From: Amoeboaphelidium protococcarum
Taxonomy: Eukaryota > Aphelidiomycota > Aphelidea
Direction of reading: 5' to 3'
Length of the DNA: 64,000 bases
NCBI GenBank assembly: GCA_023515745.1
Contig: JALECJ010000255.1
Span: 1,002,001-1,066,000, forward strand
Below the pieces are notes generated by a model, which was not told the DNA's origin, searched no databases, and saw only the letters and a list, made by a program, of their open reading frames with translations. Positions 11,190 through 20,593 of the stretch are shown piece after piece. A program made the translations under genes and the position numbers. The first letter of the stretch is position 1. Each line of letters begins with the position of its first letter.

Positions 11190-14100
11190 ATGGGTGTAAA
11201 GGGAGTTCATCGTCAATTAAGAAGGCTGAACCTCTTTAGCAATCAAAGAGCAGTTGATATATAAAGAGTGTGTTAAATGGCCACCTCAGCTTTAGGATCA
11301 CAGTTCAAGATTATGGTAGACTTCAATGGTACATTCTATCGCCATCTGCGCAGGATTTACAATCACAGCAAGAATCCTCTCGAGGCTAGCATCCATCTCG
11401 TAAAGACAGCGCTTCCTCTTAATTGGATGGTGATGGTTTAAGGTGAGGCAAGGCCGATAAAAGACATTGTCACATTGGTGTTTGAAGGAGAGCAGACTTG
11501 CGAGAAATCTCAGACTTCTCTCAAACGCGTCAATGCCAGACTGAAACAAATTCTGAAACTGCGTAATTGTTTGGAAAATCTGCCGGTTGATAAGAAAGTG
11601 AGTAAAGCAAAGTGGTGCATGTTGGAAAGCTTGAGCGCTCTACTTGGCATTTTAAGGCTGATGACGCGTCAAATTTATAGTAGGAGCTGATTAAAGCGGG
11701 TTATAATGTTGAAGTTGCGTGTGGAGAGGCAGATGTTCACATTGCCAAATGTAAAGATCCAGTCGTCGCAGTTAGCTTTGATTCTGATCTATTCATGCAT
11801 AAGAATGTCTTGGTAGCTGCAAAGCCAGCATTTGACTGCGGATTGATGAAATTTTTTGTGCTGGATAGGAAAGTGGTCTGCGATAAATTGAATCTGACAA
11901 ATTCTGCCTGGGTTGCGCTCGCAGTAGTATCAGGTAACGATTACTCTGACAATGTAAAAGGATTCGGTTTTGGGCGCAATTTGAAAATCATTCGTAAGCT
12001 GATGGAAGCGGGTCATTCAGATGTTAAGAGTATCGTTAGTTAGTATCAGAATGTAATGGAAGTTGGTCCCATATTCTGTCAGGCCTTGCGTGTGTTCGAC
12101 TCTAATCAAGAGAGTCTCATTATTCAGTCCCTAGAGGGGGATCCGAACTATAAAAAGAATTCACTTGATAATCTGTTTAAGCCTGTGGAGGATGAAGTTT
12201 TCGTCTCTATGGGTACATTGGAATGGATTCGACGTGAAATATCTGCTAGATCATTGACAGCTGCTCATCGTCAGTATCACGAAGTTTATGCCTTACTGAA
12301 TCTTTATTCCAAGTGGCATGAAAGCGTCCTTTAGCTGAAATCTGTAAAATTGGATGCTTACTAAGAGTGGAAAATCTAGAGCCGTCAAGTTGGAAAGTCT
12401 CGTGAAGAGGTGTCTTATTTATCTCTTCAAGAAAGGTGGAAAGGCTACAATAGATTTCTGCCTCTTTATAAGAAGGAGTTTGTTGATGATCGATAAAGTG
12501 GTACGTCTGTATAAAGCGGTGGGCGATATATGTTCCAGGAGGTTGAATGGAATCGCAAGTCTAAATCGGAAATACCTCAGCCAAAGAAGTAGACACCAAA
12601 GTTCGTCCGTGATATTGAAAGTCATGAAGAACGCTAGGAGGAGAGTGATGATACTACTTAATCTGACGATATCGAGGTAGCTCCGCGTAAAAAGAGACGT
12701 GTTTAGTCCTCCCAGACAGCGAGACGTGGCAACTATCGTGCTAGCAGCTCTGTAACTCGCGATAAATGTGATGCGCGTTCAGGTGGTTAGAAGAGAATTA
12801 ATACTGAAGAGACCTTGCTAATGAAAAAGCTGAAAAGTGCTCATTCTATGTCTACTCTGGAGGTTGGATCGTTGAGAAAATGCCTTAGCAAGGGGTCTTT
12901 GTCGTAGTAGTTGTAAAAGTAATTGGCCGCTACAATTCAGACAGTGGTGAGAGACATTAATCTTTTGAAAAGAATGGCTTAATTAGGTGTGCAATGGTTT
13001 ATTGGCATTATTTTGGAGTAATATCCTGATGAAATATCCTTATTAGATGATATCTGCTACTCTGACACTCCGGGATAGGGAGGTAGGAAATTTTGGTAAG
13101 GCGTGATTAGATTTTTACGCAATGGGAGATCTAATGCAAGCCAAAAAGGTGCCGCTGTTCTCAAATTTGGGCAATTGCTTGGATAGTAGATGAATATTAT
13201 GAATGGTTTGGAGAGAAAATTTGATCGCACTTTAAACATTACGTAAATTGTGGACTAGCTTGCTATTTAGTTAGATTCTGAGTTTGCGTCTCAAGTAATT
13301 GGCAGAGTCGAACTGTTGGCTGCACAAGTACTGGAGCATGATCCTGAGTTACGCAGTAGAATTGAGGAAATTGACAAGATGCCTTCTGTGTTTTAAAAGT
13401 TTTAGTCTTTGAACGACCTGCTTCCCAAGGAACGTCAATATGGGTATCCTTTGTCATCTCCGCAAGATTGTTATGTTACGTTTACCGAAAATTCAATGAT
13501 GATTCTACTTTAGAGTTCAATTATTAATAATCCATAGATGGAGTAAGAGCGCAAACAAGAGCTTCTTCGAGATCTGCAATGTTATTATAGTGAAGGTGGG
13601 TTGGTAAAGTAGAAAGGTCATACATTACGAGAATGCTATGGTATTAAATTGAAGAAGGGATTGCGACTGCTCAGTCAGTATATGCCAGAAGCATGTGATA
13701 CTACGCGTAAAATACTATCTAACACTTTCATAACTAACGGTAAAGTTTTAAAAGTTCACTTGATTGATATCAGACGTAAGTAGTAGGTGAGACGTCTTGC
13801 TGGAAGTTAAAGTGAAGGCTTGCTAGAGGCTGCTTAGAGAAAAAGACTGAGTAAAGTTACAATGCAGGTGTCTGAAACTGTTAACGTTCAGCCGGACAAA
13901 CTCTCTGAATACTGGATTTGCTGTCTTGATATTGGCGAAAGATACACTGCTGGAGTTGTAGCTGTCAAAGGGCAAGGAGAATCGCGCATAATTAGAGCAT
14001 TAGCCTTAAAATCTTCTGCTGTCAATGAGCCTGGACGTAAGTTTAGAAAGTATCACCAAGGTAGGCCATCTGATATTTCTAAATTAGAACGGTCTATGTG

Positions 14101-14635
14101 TCGCGGCGAAGAAGAGTCAATGGAATGCTATTGGGAAAGGTACATTGATATCTATTAGCAGTTAAGGTCATATTACTCATCTGAAATACGGCAAAAGAGA
14201 CATTGGGACTTTAAAAAGGCATAAAGAGCTGAATTTGACAGAGCTACTAATGCTATTCTAAAAATGGTTGATGCTAGCGTGTTTTAGAAGTCAAACGGCC
14301 GAGTGGTGTTTGGTATTGGAAATGCTCAGTTTGACAGTAAGCAGACTATTCATCTGTCATTTTAGCGCCACTTTGTACAGAAGGTGAAGTCTCTAGGCTA
14401 TCCTGTTGTCTTTTTGAATGAGTACCTCACTTCTTAGAAGGCGCCATGTTGTGGCTGTGTTTGTGAGAGCTTTGGAATGAGAATCAAGTACTGTAGAAAG
14501 TGCCACAAGTTTTATCATCGAGATATCATGGCAGCTGAAAATCTCACACAGGTCCTTATATGTCTGATATGCGATGAGCCTCGACCAAAATATCTGTGCA
14601 GCAAGAATCAAAGTCGATTTCAAGAATCAGAATGA
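11190..14635 (+). CDS. XPG/FEN1-like nuclease fused to a TnpB/Fanzor-like RuvC nuclease
   Basis: Probable exons 11190-11597 and 11681-14635 (1,120 aa) with an 83-bp intron (GTGAGT...TATAG). Residues 1-320 look like the XPG/FEN1 family: MGVKGVHRQL start, VDFNGTFYR, VTLVFEGE, CGEADVHIA, VSFDSDL and SGNDYSDNVKGFGFG (H3TH region). A long Lys/Arg/Gln-rich middle follows, with PRKKRR near residue 475. The C-terminal part resembles TnpB/Fanzor: CCLDIGERYTAG (RuvC-I, Asp ~886), FLNEYLTSQKAPCCGC (RuvC-II Glu ~1050 plus first zinc-ribbon cysteines), YCRKCHKF and HRDIMAAEN (RuvC-III Asp ~1084). All catalytic acidic residues expected for RuvC are present. Without the intron the gene would carry a frameshift. 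The fusion is inferred from one open frame downstream of the intron. Confidence 0.65.
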
Positions 14636-14790
14636 GCTCAAATGCTTGGTAAATTTACAAATTATGCGGCCTGGCAAGCGCGCTCAAAAGTTACTTGGGA
14701 TTTTGAATGATTTCATTTGACTCCTAGTAAATATGTAAACTGGAATCACGGTCTCATACTTATCAAGCATCATTTCACACCAATCAAATC

Positions 14791-15696
14791 TCAAAGTTCA
14801 CATTCAATGTTGACACCAAATAAAACTTTACTCCATTGTTCTGATATCAATCCAAGAGACATTTTAAACTGCGGATTCAGTCGCGTCTCGTATCCCACAG
14901 ATAAGCCCGTCTGTGTATCCAGTCGAAGTAACAAAGACGAAGGACTTTGTAATGATGATGAGGATATTCTATCCTTCTATAAATCAGACACTTGATCAAC
15001 CGTAAGAAGTGGTGTGTATTAGACGCCAACAGCAAACGAGCTTTCAAAGGAGTAAACGTTGAATTCAAATAATGTACTGAGAGTTAACGCATCTTTTAGC
15101 GCAGACTACGAGAGCAGTAAAGACAAATGTCCCAACAATGGATTTAGTTCAACAAAAGATCCCATAAATCGATCAGTGAGCTTCATAGAGAGCCCAAAGC
15201 CTTCCCTCCGCACGTGATAGAATTCAAAATTGTACTTTAAATCATACTGAGATGAGAATAGATTACGCAAGTAATATCCATAACGAACTAGAGAAAGTTT
15301 CCCATCGGAAGCCATCTCTGCGGAATGGTGGCCATTATCAAACTGTACACTTGACATTGCATTGAGCCAGAACTTGTCGCTACTAGCATTCACGGACTAC
15401 AGTTTGATATTCGCGTTTGTATATGCGTTGATGGCGTACTTGATGTCCACGTCCAGTTACTCATCGACCAAGAACTTGGAATCCACGGTCCATCGGCCGG
15501 ATTTGGGTGTAAATAGCGACTTTACAAACATTCTATTATAGCCCAAATAATACCCATAGCTCATCTTTAAAACATCTGACGGCCTCCAACTGATAGACAG
15601 AGTAGTGAACACTGATTAATTCATGTCCCATCCATATCTCTCGAACGGCTCCTTTTCTAACAAATTACTATGTCCGGAATATGTACTCTTTTCCAT
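14791..15696 (-). CDS. Putative mitochondrial outer-membrane beta-barrel protein
   Basis: 301 aa with alternating polar/hydrophobic strands throughout and no hydrophobic helix: MSYGYYLGYNRM, LDVDIKYAINAY, QYDLKYNFEFYHV, SSFAVGVQYTP, GLSVGYETRL. It ends with KMSLGLISEQWSKVLFGVNI, a pattern like the C-terminal beta-signal of porin, Tom40 or Mdm10 proteins. Length (283-400 in the family) fits VDAC or Tom40 better than Mdm10. No motif settles which member it is. It is convergent with the XPG-Fanzor gene, with 155 bp between the stops. Confidence 0.5.
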
Positions 15697-16021
15697 AATG
15701 TACTAGTTGTAACTTTCAAGTGATAATCCAGAAACTAATCGTGACTAATTTACTGTGTCAGTTAGTTATGTTATATCGCGCCGACCTGTCCTGTTGAAAG
15801 CGCCAAGCGTTTCGCTCCACTTTTGTTTCCTCGTCGTTCCTTACGCATGACAGCTTTGTTGTTCCTCTTTGTTTTTACTGCTGTTGTACTGAAGACATTG
15901 CTTTAAACCAACTCCAGATAAGTTTTTGGTATTTACTGTTCGGATAAATTGCTCATATTGAATTCTATTTTGTTGTTAAAATTGTTCTGAATTTTATAAT
16001 TATAATACAAGATTTTGTAAT
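15697..16021. other. Divergent intergenic region, nothing recognised
   Basis: 325 bp between the divergently transcribed beta-barrel and septin genes. It presumably holds both promoters. No ORF or RNA gene is seen. Confidence 0.5.
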
Positions 16022-17092
16022 ATGGCATCGACTGTAACAACTTCTCATCCGCAGTCTTATATTGGATTTGATACTCTGGTGAAGTAGATTGAGAAAAAGA
16101 TTGTGTCCAGAGGATTTCACTTTAACATTATGCTAGTCGGGTAGAGTGGACTTGGAAAGAGCACCTTTGTAAACTCTCTCTTTAACACTCATTTGGTTGA
16201 TCCTGCAGTTGGCGGAGTTTTGCAGTAGAATCCTTCGAATTTTGATGCTGTCCCTGGTAGTGGAGATGCTGGTCGTCAGCGTGCCTCGTCATATTCTACT
16301 TATGCCAACTTAAACCCATCTAAAGGTCCAACAACTGATATTAGATGTTCATCATTCCAGGTTCATGATTAGAAGCTGAGAATGAAGTTGAATGTGATTG
16401 ATACTCCTGGTTTCGGTTCTTCCCTGAATAATGAACACTGCTGGGAACCGCTGTGTCGTTACATCAAGGATCAATACGCTGTGTACCTGCGCAAAGAGCT
16501 AAGTCCGAGCAGAGACGTGAAGAAAGTTGTGGATACCCGTGTGCATTGTGTGCTGTACTTTATTTTCCCGTCTGGCCATTCTCTGCGCCCAATCGATATC
16601 ACGGTGATGAAGAAGCTGTCAGAGATTAGTAATGTGGTGCCGGTGATTGCGAAATCCGATGCGCTGACTGTTCAAGAGCGCGCTGATTTTAAGAAACGCA
16701 TCGCGGAGGAGATCAAGTTTCACCAGATCAACGTTTTCCCGTCCTCGCACTTTGACGATGATGAGGATCCGGAGGAGCAGTCTTAGAACGCTGCCGTGCG
16801 TGATATTCTACCATTCTGTGTCTCGTCCAGTGAGCACCTGTCTTCTATGAATGGCTAGAATGTTCGCACTAGATTCACTCGCTATGGTGCCATTATCAAT
16901 ACTGAAGATCCGCTGCACTCTGATTTTACGATTTTGAAGAATTTTTTGATAAAGACTCATATGCAGTCTCTGATTGAAGTCACCTCTGTGCATCATTACG
17001 AGTAATTTAGAACTCGTCAGCTGGTTGCTTTGAAGGAAGCTACTAAGACTTAATAGTAATAGCAGCAACAACCTGGCGCCTAGTAATAATGA
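16022..17092 (+). CDS. Septin
   Basis: 356-aa GTP-binding cytoskeletal protein. G1/P-loop MLVGQSGLGKST at residues ~38-49, in which the Gln is encoded by TAG; G3 DTPGFG near 127; G4 AKSD near 211. The septin unique element is visible in the C-terminal part (FTRYGAIIN, LKNFLIKTHMQSLIEVT). An insert (SNFDAVPGSGDAGRQRASSY) lies after the P-loop. The end is a Gln run (TQQQQQQQPGAQQQ) encoded mostly by TAA/TAG and reaching the stop as TAG TAA TAA TGA. It has no long coiled-coil, so it is closest to the short CDC10 type. Confidence 0.92.
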
Positions 17093-17225
17093 AATGTGAT
17101 TAAATTGGTTTTTATTATTACTTTTTTGACTGTTTATTCGCAAAGTTTGATTAATCTTCTTCCTTTGTTAGAACGGCTCGACATTTCAAAATTTATGCTT
17201 TGATAAAGAGTTGAATTAGTATACC

Positions 17226-17690
17226 ATGTAGTAAAACAAAAGCGTGCCATAGTCCAATTAGCAAGGATCTTCTCATCGAACACCAGTACGGTCGTAATAA
17301 CATAATGACTAAAAGTCAACGGTGCGAAAAAATTTACTATCCAAGTACAAATCCATTCAGTCTGATAAAAAGATCTAGATTCTGCAATAGCGAAGATAAT
17401 TGAATGCTGTTGATTAGGATAGCACTGATGATGATAATGATGATCTCACTCTTTATCATAAATTCTAGTAAGAGTGGAAGAGGATATGTGTTGATAATCA
17501 GTGGACGATTGATGATTAGTAGGACTTGATCGATGAAGAGCAGTTTATCGCCGAGTTGAATTAGGAAATGGCTGATGATTATTTGAAGCAACTCAATTCC
17601 ATCTGTCCTCAATGTTAATATGAAGATCTTGGCACTAATTAGGAATGTTCAACTTGTGGATATAACGTGTAATTATAAACCAATAATTGA
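17226..17690 (+). CDS. Zinc-ribbon protein resembling RPA-interacting protein
   Basis: 154 aa. The N-terminal 50 residues are basic and Gln-rich; an acidic patch follows (DSTDDDNDDL), then a helix FQQEWKRICVDN and a C-terminal four-Cys ribbon CPQCQYEDLGTNQECSTCG (C-x2-C ... C-x2-C). A W-K-x-x-C helix followed by a C-terminal C-x2-C...C-x-x-C ribbon is the layout of the RPA-interacting protein (RIP/RPAIN) family, which imports RPA into the nucleus. The match is by layout only. The opposite strand is also open, but its reading lacks conserved features. Confidence 0.45.
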
Positions 17691-17726
17691 TTGATTATAA
17701 ATATATTTTGTAGAAACTGATTTAAG

Positions 17727-18708
17727 TCACAGCTTACTCTGCTACTTGTCGCTGGTTGCACTACGCGTGCGGATAAGTCCCTCTTACGCGCAAGTAACAA
17801 CCAGACGGCCGTCTTGTGTATAAATCCTACCAAATACAAGTCCTCTGTTTTGACCAGTCCGGGGTGACTCCATTTCATAAAGCAAATACTCATCAGCGCG
17901 AAATGGTGCATGGAACCACATTGAATGGTTCAAAGTTGCCATATACTTGAGTTTGGGATGCAATGAGTTGAGGCCGTGAGGTAGTAAGGCAGTAGTTAGT
18001 AGAATATGGTCACTCGCATACGCTACTACTGCTTGATGGAACGTCTGCTTTGAGTCACCCAAATCTCCTTTGGCCCTGATCCATATCATCTGCTGAGGTT
18101 CAGTCTTTTCGGCCTTGACGGACAGCTTTGGACTTACGTGCTTAATCTCAATAGGAATGGGCTGGGTCAGGCGCATACTAATCAGATCGTGATATTTAGA
18201 CGGTATCTGAGGAGTATTCAGCCATATTTTCAATCTATCTTCTTCGCTCTTGACATCTTGAGGTGGTGGTGCATGAGGTGGCGGCTTCTAATGTTCCAAT
18301 TCAAAAGCCTCAGGCCGCTAGAAAGAAGCTGTCATTATCAAAATGGCGCGTCCATTCTACTTGGCCTCCACAGATCTGGTGATGAAACTCTTGCCATCTC
18401 TACTCTCGGCCACATGAAAAACAATAGGCACTTTGGGATCACCGGGAAGTAGAAAGTGTGAATGAAGCGAATGCACAACAAAAGGATCAGGTACACTCCT
18501 ATTGGCTGCGACGAGTGCTTATCCCAGTACTTGGCCTCCTACATTATCAGGTTATGTGAATGAGATAAACCATACATCAACAATCAATCATACCAAACAC
18601 TCCATGACTTCCGATAGGGACCCATAACTTGTTCTTACTTCTGTACAAATTTACATCAATATCCTCCAATTCCAAAGCGTCACCAATTAAAGTTTATAGT
18701 TGAGACAT
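17727..18708 (-). CDS. TES1: Peroxisomal acyl-CoA thioesterase (ACOT8/TES1 type)
   Basis: Exons 18594-18708 and 17727-18538 with a 55-bp intron; 308 aa. Double hot-dog (TesB) thioesterase that hydrolyses acyl-CoA in peroxisomes. The intron interrupts the conserved VFGGQVLGQALVAA motif, which reads correctly only after splicing. Further signatures: HSLHSHFLLPGDP, ATLNHSMWFHAPFRADEYLLYEM and GLVFGRIYTQDGRLVVTCAQEGLIR. The protein ends in SKL, a perfect PTS1 peroxisome-targeting signal. The frame is open 89 codons further upstream (ATG at 18975), but the chosen start gives the normal family length. Confidence 0.92.
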
Positions 18709-19174
18709 GATAATTTCTAGATTATAATAACTTAACAATCTCCTTCTACGGCAGCTGTTAAGATCTTAGAGTTGAGAAGCGTTGGATGAATGAAGAAATG
18801 ATGCGAAAACAGATCGTGGAATATTTGTAAAACACGCGCCATATAGACATTTGTAAACAAGTCTGAATAAATCCAAAGAGTACTGAATATGTGTCGCGAT
18901 ATTCTTTACAGAACTGATGTACGTTGTGGCTGATCTATGTTCTGTAACCTTGCCTGATCTTTTACAATGAGACATAGTAAAGTTCTCATTTCTCCAGCTG
19001 ATGTGAGTTACGCCATTTAGTTTTTACTTAAGCGGTGGCAGTCGCGTACATCCAGTTTTTACTATAGTCGTACGTTGCCACAATCGCACTGTTCGGTTAT
19101 AATCTGTTCTTTGAGGCCACTTTCCTACATAATAATTACTATCATTGGATTGAATTTTTGTCTTTTCACTTAAA
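18709..19174. other. Intergenic region with weak ORFs only
   Basis: 466 bp between the thioesterase start and tRNA-Val. Short open frames occur on both strands, including an in-frame upstream extension of the thioesterase, but none has a supportable domain. Confidence 0.4.
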
Positions 19175-19248
19175 GGTTTCGTAGCTCACGCCGGAAGAGC
19201 GCAAGCTTAACACGCTTGAGGTACCGAGATCGACACTCGGCGAAATCA
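19175..19248 (+). tRNA. tRNA-Val (anticodon AAC)
   Basis: Complete cloverleaf. The acceptor stem GGTTTCG pairs with CGAAATC (one G-U). D arm GCTC/GAGC. Anticodon stem CAAGC/GCTTG with loop TTAACAC gives anticodon AAC at 19209-19211. The T stem is CCGAG/CTCGG with loop ATCGACA, where position 54 is A rather than the usual T. Discriminator base A; no intron. A T-run at 19252-19256 fits a Pol III terminator. The copia element is inserted 162 bp downstream. Confidence 0.9.
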
Positions 19249-19410
19249 TAATTTTTGGTTATTTAAGATCCTCAATGTGCTTTTTGCAGTGGTTTAGTTA
19301 CTTTAATGATTTATCATCGAATGTTTGAGAGGCAAGTGCACTAAGCACTATACGTTCTTAAAACAAAATGGTACGTATTAGTTCGTTTTAGAATCTGCCA
19401 AATTGTCATC

Positions 19411-19571
19411 TGTTGGGTTTTATGTTCTGTCGCTAACCTTAACCGTCGTCTCGGATAAGGAGAAATTTGCTACGCCACTTTGTTTCTTGATCTTTGATCA
19501 ATAGAGCTCAGCCACACGGCACGTATACTATTTAATTGACTTTTATCTATTCTATTTTGATTATTCTAACA
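19411..19571 (+). repeat. Left LTR (161 bp)
   Basis: Begins TGTTGGG and ends TCTAACA. Identical to the right LTR at 24500-24660. Immediately preceded by the TSD copy TCATC. Confidence 0.95.
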
Positions 19572-19585
19572 TCTATTGATCAACT

Positions 19586-20593
19586 ATGAAATCTGTTATG
19601 TCTTCTGTGGGTGTGGTGTTTGACGGTTCCAATCGTCGTCGCTGGAAGAACGCGTTATATGCGTAACTGCAATCAGCTGGGTTGGAATATGTCATTGATG
19701 TGGAGTTTCTGGATACATTGTAACGTATCCCTGATCGTCATACCCTCCGTGATAAGAAAATGGATCTCCTTGCTAAAAAGAAGGTGAAAGACTCTGACTT
19801 TGAGACACTGTCAGACAAAACTTCCTTTATGCCTTGTAGTGAACACGACCAACAATCTGCGTTGATTACCTTTCAAGAGGAACAGCATCAGGCCAACTCG
19901 ATGGTTCTGGGGCTGATTAAAGGATCCGTGACCCCTGAAGTGCTGAGTAGCATTGGAACTCAATCGTCTGCGTATGAAGCTCTTGAGGCGATCGAAGAGT
20001 ATTTTAATTTAAAAGCTCCTAGTAACGCGAGTAACATTGATGCCAAAATTAGAAATGAGCTGTATGATGATAAGTATCACTCCGCCATGCAGTTTGTCGT
20101 TCAGCTGGAAGAATGGTTCGATGACTTGACCGACTGTGGCTTCGGAGCCATGGATGAGAATCAGTTTGTTCAACTTGTGGCCTTGAAGCTGCCTTTGCCT
20201 AAATACAACGAAGTCCGTAAGATGGTGATGAACTTAAACATCAATGTCACCAATAAATCTGAAGAGCTTGCTGAGAAGTTAAGTCTTACTGGGTTAAAGA
20301 AATCTATTCTACACACTGACAATATGGCACTGTTAGAACAATAGTGTAACCGTCCTTATTCATCCTCTCCGGTGTTGAGTTAAAAGGCGCGTCAAGTTGA
20401 AGCTGCTGTTTAAAATGTCACAGGTGTGAAAAGATCTTATGCTTAACGTCAAGGGGGGCGTATCATTTGCGATAATTGTGGCAAGTTTGGTCACAGCAAG
20501 AGTGACTGCTTTGCCGAAGGTGGTGGGAAAGAAGATCCAGACTCTCCGCAGTATAAGCGTTTCAAGAATGCTGGTTGGATTAAGAAGAAGTGA
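19586..20593 (+). CDS. gag: Retrotransposon Gag
   Basis: 335 aa from the first ATG after the LTR to TGA 20591-20593. Helical capsid-like region (residues ~85-250) of the copia UBN2/Retrotran_gag type: SAYEALEAIEEYFN, YHSAMQFVVQLEEWFDDL, KLPLPKYNEVRKMV. A CCHC zinc knuckle CDNCGKFGHSKSDC (C-x2-C-x4-H-x4-C) lies near residues 293-306, just before the stop. The reading frame continues without interruption into pol after the TGA. Confidence 0.9.

Noticed and set aside
16808-17140. Minus-strand ORF overlapping the septin end
   Set aside because: The plus-strand septin domain is conserved through this interval, so the reverse frame is a shadow.
18760-19060. Histone-fold-like segment (MRHSK...ISPADVSYAI) upstream of tRNA-Val, possibly TAF6 or CENP-S
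   Set aside because: Only a short resemblance; an in-frame TGA lies directly upstream and no intron model joined a first half of the fold. Chance openness under a one-stop code is likely.
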